Counted from the stretch's first letter, positions 1-13,075 are shown. The stretch: 64,000 nt of DNA from Lycocorax pyrrhopterus obiensis (GCA_014706295.1 JACSVZ010000009.1:36212768-36276767), one strand, 5' to 3'. The notes: a model not told the origin generated them from the sequence alone. Made by a program: numbers and translations.

Positions 1-3000
1 AGCAGTGGTCCTTGAAGTTGTTTACATTCATCTATATCAATAAAATCAAAAGCCGGGTGTTCTTCCTCATTCTCTCCTTTGTGCATTGTATTTGTTTCCT
101 TTGAAAAGAGTTGGCACTGGAGAGAATAATGATTGAAATCCCAAAGGTGACAGAATTTGACCCTGACAAGAGTTGAGAAGTTTGTCTGAGCACAGCAAGG
201 GAGTGAGACCCGGGAAAAGCTCAGGGGAAAACAGTCACCCCAAGAGTGAAGTGAAGAAGGGTGCGGCAAGGATGGGAGCTGCTCTTGGGTAGCCCCAAAA
301 GATGTTAATTGCTCCAAGATGACATTTCCCCTATTAAAATTTGCTCAGGTACAGAAACCTCAAAAAAAAAATCTTCACAAAAGCGAAGAACGTGAGGGGA
401 GTTTTGGATTGGTTTTCTAACAGATGCCTGGGGGGGATCAGAAAGGCCATGTGGATTTAAACCAATTTAGGAGATAAAGAGCAGGTGAGAGAAGGCAGAG
501 GTGAGACAGAACAGAGGCCTGCCCTGTGTTGGTGTAGGGAGCAGAGGCTGCCTGGTTAAGTAGTGGGGTTAGGGAGAAAGAGTTCTGGTTCATGGAGGTA
601 CCTCATTGAAGGAGAGATTCACTCCCAGTCCTCCAACAAAGCATTTGCCCACAGTGCAGTTTTGCCCAGGAATTCATATCAAAACACAAAGCATTTTGTA
701 GAAACAAAATCTCAGTGAAGAAACTTTTGTGCATTAAGTACAGGCAGGTTATCAACAGGGAAAGTTATTCATAAAAATATGATCAGAGAGTGTTCTGCCT
801 TTTAAATTCATCATTGAATAGCCACGGTGGAGTTTTGGTTTGTTTATGCCAAGCACCCAAAGAGAGATCCTCCAGAATATTTGAGGACAATCTGTGGGGA
901 TTTTTACTTCATCTGTAGCTTTCCTCTTGGAATTTAGTTTTCTTGCTGTAATCTGAGAGTCACTTTAGGTCAGTCAGAAATATTTATTGTCTTATTAGAG
1001 GGAACTACCTTCACTGCTCCTGCAGCAAGGTTTTTGGGAATCAGCCCAAAAAACCGTTGCGAGCAATGCTGTGCTTTGTGACTAAAGCAATGTAAATGCA
1101 ATTATACACGATTATGCAATTTTATCCTTGTGTTTAAGACAGTAACAAACATTCTGGCTTCATGGGGGTTTCGTGTGCTCCTGCATGCTCAGTGATGCAT
1201 TACGGCACATGCCACCACACTGTGAAATGCCACACCATGGCACATGGCACCGAGTTCCCCAGGAGTGTTCAGGAGATGGTTTGGTGTGGAGAGCAGCCGT
1301 GTAGAGCTGAACACTGTTGGTCTTTCAGCATCAATATTCCCATGTGGAAGTGGGTGAGGAGATCCACAGTTTTCAGCTGATTCTGGGAAGCCAGCAGGAA
1401 ATTGGTCTGTGTTGCCTCCAGGTTAGCATTGGTATAGAAAAGTATTAGAGAGAGAAATGTTCAGTACCCAGTAAAGTGAAAGGGAAACTCTGTGTCCTCA
1501 GGATCTCCCTTTTCTCCCCACATGATTTGCAGGTGGAGTAAAGGCAACACAGGAAGGAGGGGGCTGATGATTTCTCATTTCATGCTTTTACCACTGGGGT
1601 ATATTTCCTCTTTATCTTTCCCCTCCCTCTACCCCAAATGCTTGAAAATGATGCTTCTTCTCTCATTCTCTTTTGAAACATTGGTGTAGAAGGTTTGGAA
1701 AACCAAAATTTTTGATATGAAGCAATAGCCACTGAGAACTCATTGAATATAGCCATTTTTTTTTCTTTCCAACCCCTTTATTGCTGTATCCCATCTCCAA
1801 ATTTACAATCTTTCATCTATTAAATGACTGCATTGTGACTCTATCCAATGATTAATGCGGGATTAATAACTTTCTCCGGTGAATGTTGGTGTAAAGGAGT
1901 GACTGCTGCTGACTGTGCCTCTGTTAATGACATGTTTCCATTGGTTAGGAGACCAAATTATTGTGTGCCTCACCTACTCAGAAACAGCTGTTCCAAGGAA
2001 AGACAGAGTATTAGACTGTATCTTCAGGAACAATCTGTTTTCTGTCTGTAATTAATATGTTCCGGATTGTTTGGCTACTTTGGTCAGTGCATCACAAACT
2101 GGACTATTATGCTCAAAGCTACTTTTGGGACTTCCAGTGATAGCTTCTTCTGAAAGCATTGAGAGCAACCCCTGTAAATCACTGTGGGTTTGAGCAACTA
2201 TCCAGCTTTGCCTAAACCATGCCAGGTTTCTGTAAGAAGTGATGAGCTATCGCTGGGTAAAAAAAAAAAAATGTATCCTTGATTCACACCTCGCTGGTGT
2301 AAATCCTGTTCCAATTTTAAAAGCGCCTTGTTATAACAGTGTTGGACAGAGGAATTCTTGAGGCTAAGTGACATTTGCAGCCTATGATACTGGTGTATCT
2401 GTGCTGTGTATCCATCAACATTTGGCATTTAAGAAAATCTGCTCATCCTCGCATCGCCTGTTAAACACTCACTCTATTAGAGAAAAAAAAAAAGAGGAAA
2501 GTAAAAAAGAAGAAAATAATCCTCTTTGCATTTGAATTTTTAATAAGCAAAAAAGGGGTCAGTGTGACCACAACAGTGTGAAATCAGCCCCAAATGACCT
2601 CAGGAAAATGTACACCTTGAAGCCAAAGGTGGGTTAAAATGACTTTTTTTTTTGTCCACAAATTCATGCTGGAATAACTTGCGCTCTTTAGTGTGCACAG
2701 CTGTATTATCCCGGGGCAGTTTTTGGCTCGGTGTGAATTTACACATCTGTCAGATCGCTTGGAGATCCATAGGCAAGATGTAGAGCTCGGGAACATTGTG
2801 TGGATTTGGGATGTTTCCTGTAGGAGCTGGGAAGCGACGAAGAACGAAAGGCTCGCCTTCTCTCCTCCCTACCCATCACCCTCCGCTCCAAGGAACAGGA
2901 CAAAAGCACGTCTGTTCACAGGTGATTTTAGGCTCTGCTTCAAGATTTCATTCTTAATTCAAACTCACATTTTCTAGTTCAGAACTGCTAATTTAAACCT

Positions 3001-3192
3001 GCTTGTGCAGTCCCTCCAGTTTATTCCAAATAGCGGTCCCCAAGGGGTGTTTAAATTCATGTTAAGGACTAGAGGTTTGTCTGTTTTTTTGGAAGCATAA
3101 GCCGAGCATCAGACTATGAATACTGAAAGCTAATCTAGGGGTTCAACCACAGATCAGATTCCTTTTCTTCTCCTACCTTCTTTTTCATTCAT
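1..3192. other. Unique non-coding DNA, no gene seen
   Basis: AT-leaning unique sequence with short homopolymer runs and no interspersed repeat I can name with confidence. Open frames are all under 100 codons, lie on both strands and have no recognisable domain. A short segment at about 2275-2312 (core CTGGTGTAAATC) vaguely resembles an old amniote repeat but is too short to call. Intergenic and intronic DNA cannot be told apart here. Confidence 0.7.
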
Positions 3193-3520
3193 GAAAGGAG
3201 GTTGTAGCCACGTGGATGTTGGTCTCTCCTCCCAGGTAACAAGTAATAGGACAAGAGGAAATGGCCTCAAATTGTGCCAGGGGATGTTTTGGTTGGATAT
3301 TAGAGAAGATTTCTTCACCAAAAATATTGTCCTACCCTGGCACAGCTGCGCAGGGCAGTAGTGGAGTCCCCATCCCTGGAGGGATTTAAAAGCCATGTGG
3401 ATGTGGCACTTGGGGACATGGTTAATGGTGGGCTTGGCAGTGCTGGGGGAATGGTTGGACTCGATAAACTTAGAGGTCTTTCCTAACCTAAATGATTCTA
3501 TAATTTTATTCTATAATTAT
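3193..3520 (+). mobile_element. CR1 LINE, 5'-truncated 3' end
   Basis: Matches the 3' end of avian CR1 on the plus strand. Landmarks in order are GGTTGTAGCCACGTGGATGT, TCTCCTCCCAGGTAACAAG, ATAGGACAAGAGGAAATGGC, TTGGATATTAGAGAAGATTT, CCATCCCTGGAGGGATTTAA and GGTTGGACTCGAT. It ends in the CR1-type short terminal repeat (ATTCTATAATTTTATTCTAT). The copy lacks all of the reverse-transcriptase region. Several substitutions and small gaps from the form I remember suggest an older insertion. Confidence 0.92.
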
Positions 3521-4915
3521 ATATTTCTTTAGCCATTTCTATGTTGTCTTTTTTTCCTGGACTACTGTTCACAGTTGCTCAGCTCCCTAATTTTCTCTGT
3601 CTTCAAAACCAAGGACATTTCCCCTGATTTCTCAAGACACTCTGCTTTATGCATGATCCTGATTTCATCTCCAGAGCTCTTCAAACCCTCTTGGTGCTGT
3701 GCCATGGCCTGAGCTGGAGCCTTGCAACCACTCAATTCCTGCACCTGCCTCTGCTACCAGCTTCCCAGGTGTCCTTTGGAATATTTTAATTTATTCCCTA
3801 TATGGTGCTTTTACACCACTCTGGCCTCTAACTTGCATCTGAGATTGCTGCCATGTATTTTAATGCATAATGAATTTTGAGACGCAGTTTCTGTGCTTCT
3901 ACACAAAATACGGTTGCATTGTTCATGTAGCAAAATATTTTTTTAAATTAATAACCCTGGGATAAGCCAAAAAACCATAATTTTCTTTAATTTTTATAGA
4001 GGGAGAGGGAACACAGTAGAGCTGGAGAGGGTTTTCTTGTTTGCAGAGCCCCATTGCAGCATTTGGGGCTGTGTTGTGTGTGTTGGTGAAGTGAGAGGCG
4101 AGGCGGACGCGCTCGCTTGGATTGGTTTTGGGGGAGGTTGTGCGTAGCTCACAGTGGAGCTGGCACAGCTTCCAGGCCTGGGGTTAAGTTGCTCAGTTTG
4201 GTTCAATTGGTAATTAATAAGAGCAATGGCCAATTTGACTTTACACCATGTGTCTGTCTGTGTGGAACCTGGCACAGACAAACCCCCTTTCTACCCAGCA
4301 AGATGGTCAGTGTATTTTTTGACATTCTGGGAGCTGGGAAGCGTGTGGAGTTTTGGGTGAAGGAGAATAAACCTCCTGGCCCCTGACACGGGTTTAAAAC
4401 GGTGGTTAAATGTGGCTTTCGAAATGTTTCTGGAGTGCTGTTGTAGGCTCACCTCCTACAGCTTCCAGATTTTCAGCAGACAGGTCCCTCACAGTTTCAG
4501 GGCAGCATCACAGCAGTTGGGTTGTCTCGTAAACCCAGAAGGGGCCACCAACATTTTGGTGCAAGACTTCCCCCCACACCCCTCCAAAGAGGAACATCTG
4601 CTCCTTAGCATGCTGCTCATTTCCATGGCAGGACTCCAGTTGCTCTTCCAACGCGGAGCTCGGCAATAGTGGTGCTGGTGTCTGAGCTCTGGAACAAACC
4701 AAGTGGTTTGCGTGTGCTTTTGTGTGCCATGAGTTATTTCTACTGTGTGCTTATTTATAATAATGGGCATTCATTATTATGAGGGGGCCTTTTTGCTCAG
4801 GAATCATCACAGTGCACGCTGTAAATGCATCCTGACAATAGTTTGCGTTTGTAGATTATGGACTCATAATACGCGTTTATTTGTGTGTATAAAACTGTAA
4901 TAGCAAGTGCATAGT

Positions 4916-4948
4916 AAAAAAAAAAAAAAAGGAAAAAAAAAAAGAAAA
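4916..4948. repeat. A-rich low-complexity run
   Basis: Fifteen A's, two G's and eleven A's, followed by further A-rich sequence. No LINE or SINE body lies directly upstream, so this is better called simple sequence than a retroposon tail. Confidence 0.85.
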
Positions 4949-5404
4949 CCAACCCAAAAACAAACCTTAGGAAATTGCATGAACAGTAGTTCCATTTAAA
5001 ATATCATATCTTGGCCAATTTTGTTATGTCCAAATATCCTAGTCACATTGTAGACTAACAGCCTGCCAAATTTCACTTAAAAGCACAGCCAATTTTTAAG
5101 TTACAGAAGCACAAAGAGCAGTGGAATGTTCTTTTTTAGGACTCCTCTAACTTAAACAAAAATTATAAGGTTTTTATTGTTTTGCTTAAATCCAAGGGAA
5201 AAAAAAATATTTGCTGCAACTCAGCCTGGATCTCACTGCAGAGTTCAGCATTTGGCTGTCCTACACGAGCAGAGCGTGCTACTTAAAACAAGTTGATTTG
5301 CTCCTTAGAAGTTCAAAGCCCATGTAAAAGTATATCTATTAGTAAATATGAGGCAGTCAGAGGAATTTTTATTAATGGAATCTAGCGTTATTTATTTATT
5401 CCCA

Positions 5405-5416
5405 CCCCCCCCCCCC
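5405..5416. repeat. Poly(C) run
   Basis: Twelve consecutive C's following CCCA. Homopolymers of this length are often miscounted in assemblies, so the exact length is uncertain. Confidence 0.85.
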
Positions 5417-6174
5417 AAGCAGAGCAGTTCTCCCATTGGACTATTAACTAGAGAGATTTTCCCTGCTGACTGCTGCTCTGAATTGGGGGCTTTTTAGAGG
5501 CTTTATCTTGCTCTTTTCAGATTGTAACAGGATACACTGTCTCACTCGCAGTGCAATAAAGAGAAAGTTTAAAATAATCTGAAGTAAGAAATACTGACTT
5601 TTTTTTTGCTCCTAGCAGTGATGGTCAGGAGCTACTATTAAAATATCTTAAAGGAAAGAAAATAATATTCAAGTTGTGGACATAACCCCAAATGTTGCGT
5701 GAAAGAATTGTGGGGTTTTTTTTAATTTTAACTAAGATTTTGTTGTCAGGAAGGAAAAAAACCCCACTTTTAAGATTTCTCATCTAAATACTTAAAATCA
5801 TTTTCCACTGGCATCAAAGGAACAAATGTATGGATTCATTAGAATAATTACAAGAAGAAAAAAAAAAGGAGGAAAATGGAACCAGTGCGTTAAAATCTCC
5901 ATTTTAGCTCTGTACATTGCCTGCCATGCGGGGGGAAAACAGTTAATTAGGACAGCTACAGACAGCACAGACAGAAAATGTGCTGTGTGACAAAGGTGGC
6001 AGAACTCGCCAAAGATTCGGATTGAAGGAGGAAGTTACAACCATCCCTGTAAAAAATAATAAATATATGTATAAAGATTTTTTAAAAAATGTATATTTAA
6101 AAGCCCCCATAGCAATCCCCCACCGCTGGGTTAGGATATTTCCGAAAGGTTACGGCTGTAAAACAGTCTTTATT

Positions 6175-6375
6175 TCTCTCTGCTGCGCAGGCGGCTGCTG
6201 CTCCCTCCCCGCTCCCCGCGCCGCCTCCAGCCCCGTGCCCCGTTCCCATTCCCATTCCCATTCCCATTCCCATTCCCATTCCCGTTCTTTATTCCCAGAG
6301 CAGCTCTCAGCCCGCGTGGCCAATCGGGGCGGCAGCGCCGGCCCAGGACCGCGCTTGGTGCTGAGCTCCAAATGT
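6175..6375 (+). promoter_or_regulatory. CpG-rich patch with CCAAT box and GC box
   Basis: I count about 17 CpGs in roughly 175 bp, set inside AT-rich, CpG-poor flanks. A CCAAT box in NF-Y context (GGCCAATCGG, CCAAT at 6320-6324) lies two bases before a GC box (GGGGCGG, 6326-6332). No TATA box is evident. The patch also carries a hexamer microsatellite (6239-6286). A pyrimidine-rich tract ending in CAG at 6188-6190 would serve as a splice acceptor, but I find no convincing donor downstream. It could be a small TATA-less promoter of an unannotated transcript, an orphan CpG island acting as an enhancer, or chance GC-rich sequence. Direction is inferred only from the orientation of the boxes. Confidence 0.4.
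6239..6286. repeat. CCCATT hexanucleotide microsatellite
   Basis: Six perfect CCCATT units (6245-6280), flanked on each side by one variant unit CCCGTT, giving eight units. No frame contains a stop on either strand, which explains the open frames here reading Ser-His, Met-Gly or Glu-Trp dipeptides. These frames should not be taken as proteins. Confidence 0.95.
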
Positions 6376-9300
6376 GATTCCAGCCCTGACAGGGGGATTA
6401 TAGGAAACAGATGACTTACGCTTCTAATTTGTGGCCTTAAATTGCAAACAGAATTTCAGGAGTCGAGCGGAGTAATAAATGGCAATAGAGAAAGCCACAC
6501 ACAGCCAAATCAGTATGTGGTGGTTGTAGGTTAAACTAAATAGGAAGAGACAGGTTATGATGGTTTAGTGTATTACAGAGAAGAAAGTCTTAAATTACTG
6601 GTGCTGAGAGGTATTGCGCTATGGCAGACAGTATTGCATTGTGTAGTCTGCAGATATCACAAGCAGAACAATAAAAAAGCAGGTTTAGCATAAAACCTGT
6701 TGCTGGACAAATCTTTTTTTCCTTCCCCTCGAAATGGAAGCGGTGTTTTATGTTTGTTTTGACCTTAACTATGTGCTTGTCCCTTAACATCTGTTTTCTA
6801 CTGTTGCAGTTTTTCACACCAAATTAACTGTCAGGGCTTCAGATAAAATAAAGTTGAAAATACCTCCAAATTATTTTTTGGTGGCTTTCAAGACTAGAAG
6901 AGTGTCCTGTTACTCTTCCTGTCCTTATCTCTCACAGGCATAAAATATATTCTGTTAAACATTTTCAAACTGTTAAAAATTAGAGAGGCAGATTTTAAAC
7001 TTTTTTTCCTTCTTTTTTTTTTCCCCCTTTTTTGCTGATGGCATCTCTGCCAGCTGCTGCTTTTTGTGTAGTGGCATCAGAGTGTGTTTTGGAGGAGGTT
7101 TTTGCTCTTTCCCGCTGGATCTGCTGACTTCTTTTGTTATCATTTGTAGCTCCTGGTTCTGAAAAGCTTCGGCGTGTTTATTTAATGATGATTTGTATCA
7201 AAAGCTTGCTCCACGGTGTTAATTGGTGCATGCTCCTTGTAAGCCTTAAATTATAAAGATATATTCTTAGACCCCAGAGTGGTTTCAGCTCTGATATGCC
7301 AATGACTAATGTGGGATTTGCTTTTTTTTTATCCGGTACAAGAGGGAAGGAGAGCTGAGGAATATGCTTAAAGGTCTGGAGGAATAGCTGGTACCACAAA
7401 GGCGTATGTCAATTGTTAGTATTTCTTAAGCCTCTTAATTTGAAGATGTATTTTAAAAAATGCAATGAGTCTTGTCTTTAACAATATGTGATCTCTGGAG
7501 CCTCTGGAAGCTGTTAGAAAAACATTCCCATTACACACTGAGTAACGTGCCAGTATTATCCTACCACCCAGATAATATTGCCCTAAAATGACAACTGGCC
7601 AGACCTCCAAAGAGCATTAACTCAAAGGTTTAAAACAAGAGGGGAGAAATAAACCTTTGGCTCCCCGGTGCTTTGCATTCCTGCGCTGTGCAGGACCCCA
7701 ATCTGTGCAACCTGTAGTCTCCATCCTGGTGATTTCCCACTCGAAGGAACCCTTTAGTGTTTCAGGGCACTGTAGCAGGGCCAGCGTCGACGTTTCATTC
7801 CAGGCAGCGGAGCCTGCCTGCATTTGAATGAACATAACTGTTATTATTGCAAAATGATTATTGTTTTAAGCAGGTCTTTTGATTATCATTGAAAATGACT
7901 GGCTAAATACATTTTGATTAATCACTTGCAAAAATTATGCTTGTTAGAGCTGTTTTATATTCTCAGTCGCTGTGTTCTCACTGTAGGTTGTAGCCATTTC
8001 TTTACAGCTGAAGATTTTTTCCCTTTAAGTCACCTGGTGAGAAAGGAAAACAAATCTTAGTTGAAAGCTTTTGTCTGTGAGACAGACTCCTCTTTTCATC
8101 CCTATGTCCTTTAAAAAAATGCTCAATTATTGTCTGTGCCATGGAGGAAAGAATGGGGCCTACACAGGACCTGAACCTTTTCAGACAGGAGATGGCTTTT
8201 GTTTTTGCACCCCATCAACACCGCTCACCTAATTAAATCTGATATCTCTGGCTGAAGCAAAATGATTTGTTAATAGTTCTTTGGGAATTTCCTTAATGAG
8301 TTTAGATGTCTTTTGTATGGTACATGTGGGGGTATTTTGCAAATGGAGCTGAAAAAGAAAAAAAAAAAAAAAGAAAGAAAAATGGGGCAAAGAGAGAGGA
8401 GAAAGAGCACCAAAGCGAGGAGCAAGGTGTGGGCTGACGGCGGGTCCTGGTGGGCTGCCGCCAGTCATTAGCCAGGGACACGCGGCAGCGGTGCCGGGGA
8501 AGAGCCCTCCCCATCCCACACAGCCAGGGACATCTGTCAGGGACTCGGGTGTTACACCTTGATCAGGCCGAGACAGTGACACCATTTTCTTTAACAAACA
8601 CCAGCAGCTTTTCTTTCTCCTTTATTTTAACATTTCTCAGGGGTTGGATTCCCTTTCTTCTCCTGCTCTGCTGAGAGTAAAAGGAGCTTGTTAACTTGCT
8701 TAGATATTTTGACTGCTGATGCACTTTGGCCACTTGCCTGTGGTAACAGTGTCAAAGCATTACTTGGGATAATTGCTATATTTGCAGTCTGAAGAGTGCT
8801 CTGACTTAGTGTTCAAGCTGCTGAATAAAAAAGAAATTGTCATTTTGGAAGAAATCTGTGAATTACCCTCCCAGTTAAAAAAGCGCACAATTTTCAAAAT
8901 GTCTTTTCCCCTTGTGTTCAAGCATAATGTTATTCAGATAATTAACATTTTAATAACTCGCTTAAAATATGAGAGCGGCTTAAAAGGCTCTGGTTTCAGT
9001 AGGGTTTTGTTTTGTTTTTATTTTTAGCTTTGGGGATTAACCACTATGGGGCTCTATTTCTTCATTCTGTGCATACCCAAAAGTACCCACCGGTCCATAA
9101 AAACACCGTGAGCTTCCAGCCTGGGCTTTTCAAAGGGTGCAGGATCCAGCTCAGAGTTTTCACCAAGTTTACTTGCCTTCCTAGTTTCACACTTTGAACT
9201 AATACTGTAAAATATCAGCGTTCTTGTAATTATGAAATAACTGGGATATTAAAAATATTAGTTAGGTTGTCAATTGTGGCTCAAGCCATACAGTATATGG

Positions 9301-9926
9301 ATAGCCCGTGACAATTTTTTGATAGCCCTTCATTTAGTAACGATGTGAATAATTTATAGGTGCTCTTATGACATCCATTTTCCACGTGGACGTTGAGACT
9401 GTAATGGAATTTAATTGAATGAATGCTCCATAAGAAATGGCACCTTTAAACAGTATTTGTTATGCATTACACCTTTCTGAAACGTTTGTGCATCCCGCCT
9501 GTTGTGCAATCTTTTTCTTTGAGAGACTGGAGCAGATACCATGGACAGGCTTTGGTCTAGGAAAAAGTCCAGATTTCTTCTAGACTCACTGGATGTCCTT
9601 GATCTTCCCCTGATCCACCTCCAGCAGGGGTGCATGGCAGGATCTGGATGGGGCAAAGGGTTGGAATCCAAGAGCCGAGGACTCCAGGTCAGGTCAACAC
9701 TGCCATCAGCAGCTCAGGGCAAAGGCAGGAGAAGATGAGCCAAGCACACATTGCTTCTTGTGGCCCCTTTATTGTCAAGTTTGCCCCCAAACTCTAAAAT
9801 AGAAAGTAGACAGAATGGAAAGATACATTCTGATAGTTGGAATTGTGCTTCAAATCCTACTTATGTGGATTCACACTTTTAAAATTGCACTGGATCACGG
9901 CATCACAGCACCCAGGCAATGTGTTG
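6376..9926. other. Unique non-coding DNA
   Basis: No supported gene and no named repeat. The segment 7800-7960 is AT-rich with closely spaced ATTA/TGATTA cores, including a perfect 10-bp palindrome TGATTAATCA (7915-7924). A small CpG-enriched stretch lies at about 8415-8510, next to an A-rich run at 8351-8382. Open frames are below 125 codons and have no domains. Confidence 0.6.
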
Positions 9927-10072
9927 TAGAATCATGGAATCCCACGATGGTTTGGGTTGGAAGGGACCTTGAAGACCATCTTGTTACAACCCTCTTGCCG
10001 AGGACAAGGCCAGCTTCCAGTGGACCAGATTGCTCCAAGCCTGGCCTTGAACGTTTCCAGGGATGGGGAGTT
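9927..10072 (-). mobile_element. CR1 LINE, 5'-truncated 3' end
   Basis: Minus-strand CR1 3' end. On the plus strand it reads TAGAATCATGGAATC, then ATGGTTTGGGTTGGAAGGGA, and ends in TGGCCTTGAACGTTTCCAGG followed by GATGGGGA. Only the last 145 bp or so of the element is present. The middle ('CCGAGGACAAGGCCAGCTTC') is diverged. The sequence after 10072 no longer follows CR1. Confidence 0.92.
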
Positions 10073-13000
10073 TAGCAGGCTAAACCTGCTGGGAAATCCA
10101 TCATTTAATATGATCTAAAGGACACCCAGCAGGAGAAACAGAATGATGAAAGGCTTGAGTGAACCTTTCCAATGCCCATCCTCAAGCCCAAGTTAATCAG
10201 CCTAGAAATTACTGGTTATCATCAGCCCTGCCGCTCTTCCTCACTTACCTGTGTTCGGCTTCACTCCTGTTGCATCTGGCTCCTGTCGTTTTATGGCACA
10301 CTGATAAACAGCTATTGATTTAATCACAATTACACAGCCAGGACAGTGCTTGGCCCCAGGAAATCTTGCAGGGAAGCACCTAGCAAAATTACTCATCCTG
10401 CATTTTTTCTGTTGCTCATGGGCTTCAGCACTTGCCCGCTCTAATGCAAAGTGAAGCATACTTTGTTCTACTGCCTCCAGATACCTTGTGTGGCTGCCTG
10501 ATGCACTCTGATGTGCATTTCACCTGGCATTTGGAAGTATTTATTTAACACAGGCATGATCACTTCTCTTGCGGCGTTAACTCTGAAAAAACACTGAGCT
10601 CTTCCAAAAAGTGCCGATTGCTCTCCTGACAGACAAGGTGGCAAAGGAGAAGAGTGCAGGGTCCCAGCTGATGTGGCCCGAGGCTGTTGGTGGGAAGGGT
10701 TTAATGTGCATGACAAATTTGCTGCTAAAAAAATTGTTCAGGGGCCAGGTTTTACACTGGGTTATGTGGATTTGAATTTGCAGCCCTTCCAGAGGGTTCA
10801 CCTATTACTGGAAATTTCAAAGGTGGGGTCGGTCATAATTTGCCTGTCTGTGTTTTGGGGTGTATTCTGCTCAGTGAGAGAAACACTGCCCATTTAAACT
10901 CTTCCTTTATTTAATTATTCCCTTATACTTACCTTTTTCCTTTTAAAAGAGCTCTTTTCATTTTATTTTTTTTTTAAATTTCAATTGCCTATCCTGACCA
11001 TTTACAAGCTACTTCTGTATTAAAAAATAAAAGCAAACCAAAACTACCCCATCAAAAGAAAAAAAGCAAAAAACAAACCACCCCTCTGAACACAAAAATC
11101 CCAAAAGTTGAATAGTATGAAAGCAAAGCTCCTTTCTCTTTGAGTAGTATCACCAGGGCTGGGATAAGCCCCTTGCAATATTATACATATTTGAAACATG
11201 AGAACTATTGTTTTGAAGCTTTACTATGTTATTGTCCTGCTTGTCTGAGTAAGAAGCGTGTATCTCTGGTGGATGGAGGTTAGCTAAGTAAGTCATGCAT
11301 AGATGGAATTTATTAAGTTTGCATGGTAGTGACAGCTGTGAGTGGGAACAGTAACTCTGAACGTGCCAGGGCTGAGAAAGGGAAGGAATTTTCATATGTG
11401 TCTTAAAGGAAAATGGTGGGGTAATGGTGAGAGCTCTTCTAATCACTCCATCTCATTACCAAGGGAGAAAGTCACTGAAATGATTTTTAAAGTGTAACAG
11501 TCTGGCAGAGAGCTGCCTTTGGACAAGCTCACCAGGCAGATGAGGACAGGGAAGAGTAGGGTTCTGTTAAGAGCCACTGAAAATCAGCAGTTTAATACAA
11601 ATCCATTCAAAAGGAGTTATAAATATACAGCAGTGCAATGTAGGAACTAGTTAAGTTATCTGTTAAATTGGCTAAAAATGTTTTTTAAATATAGAATTCA
11701 CCCCCAAATCACTTCCTAACCATCTGATCTTCAGGAGCTTCTTGTGGAAACACTTTTTTTTCCTTTCTTTATTTTGCATTCCCTCTCTGCCTCCTGAGAT
11801 GAAACTCACCTTTGCTGCTGGATCATTAAAATGGCAGCTGTCACTTAGAGGGAGACAAATTCCAGTTGCTGGGGCTGATCCTGGCAGGGCTGTGTATGCA
11901 GAGAAAGGTCAGCCTGGCTTGTGAGAGCCAGGGATGGGCTGCCTGGGGAGCAGAGCAGACCCAGGCAGGGACAGAGGGAGAAACACTGGGAGAGGGGCAA
12001 ATAGTTATTAATGACACACCTGATATTAAGCCAGCTCATCCTCCTGGTTTATTGCTGTGGTTGTGGTGAGTCAGACAAGCAACAGAACCCGTCTGGAGCA
12101 GGGGTGCTCCAACCCAAAAATAGCGAGAGGAGCTATCTCCTGCCTCCCAATGCTGCCTGGAGCAGTTCCAGAGCAGAACACAGCTTTTTAATGCCCCTTT
12201 GAAACCCAAGATCCGTCTCTGGCACCTGTGGGGCTACCAAAATGTGAGGTGATCCCTCTGCACCTCCTTTGCCACCCCTTTGTGCCCTTCCTCCTCTTGC
12301 TGCACATGGCTGCACCTGGGATCCCATCCCTGTACATTGTACGTACCAGAAATGCCACAGGACGGGCAAAACCTTTTCATGTGGTTTAGGTATAAATCTG
12401 ACCAGCAGAACACGATGTCTGCCCTGTTTTTTTGAAACAGGGTAGCTTGTCCCTTTTGTTTGATATTTTATATATTTTTAAAACAGCCCCCCCCTTCTTC
12501 ATAGCTCTCAGCACCATTCAGATTTTTTTTTCCAGGCAGATTAAAATTAATTCTAATTTTAGAGAGCTCTTTAGGTGGCATCTTTTAATTTTCACCTTTT
12601 CCAAGGCTTTTGTTGCAGCCTAAAAATGAGCTTACGGTAGGTTAAATCCATGTTGTTAATGAAGCACTTCTTGCTCTCTGTTTTTTTGTTGTTAGACCAC
12701 ATAGGATATGTTCTGTTGATGTGTGGGGACTTATGATTAGATGAGAATTTACCTCTGAGGAAGCTCAGATTATCACACATAAAGCATCAGAAATAGAAAA
12801 ATGATGTGCACAACCATGAAAAAAACAATGGATCTTATCTTTAGTTTTTTTCCTAATCACCCTCCAGCATCACTACAGCAGTTAAGTTGCCTCAGGGCTC
12901 GCTAGGATTTATAGTTTATTATAACATTGATAAGAGCAGCTGAGCGAGCAGTGAACTGGATGTTCGGTAAATATTAGTTTGAATTCGTGGCAAAATTTTG

Positions 13001-13075
13001 ATCTGGCGTGTTCACAGTCTTCCTGCATTTACAAAGTTCACTGCAAAATTGCACTGCATTGATTAGTTTGGCAAA
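10073..13075. other. Unique non-coding DNA
   Basis: Mostly unique AT-leaning sequence. A-rich low complexity lies at about 11020-11105. The stretch 11860-12340 is more GC-rich and yields overlapping frames on both strands with no domain. No gene is supported. Confidence 0.6.

Larger units (their letters stand above)
3521..6174. other. Unique non-coding DNA with low-complexity runs
   Basis: No supported gene. Contains A-rich runs at 4916-4948, a C12 run at 5405-5416 and AT-rich unique sequence. The stretch around 4740-4880 is rich in ATTA/TAAT homeodomain-type cores, so it could be a conserved enhancer, but conservation cannot be seen from one genome. Confidence 0.6.

Noticed and set aside
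2275..2312. Possible old repeat remnant around CTGGTGTAAATC
   Set aside because: Too short and diverged to separate from chance without a database search.
5980..6414. 144-codon open frame with a Ser-His repeat
   Set aside because: The frame is held open by the CCCATT microsatellite, and equivalent open frames exist on the opposite strand over the same bases. No domain and no clear splice pair.
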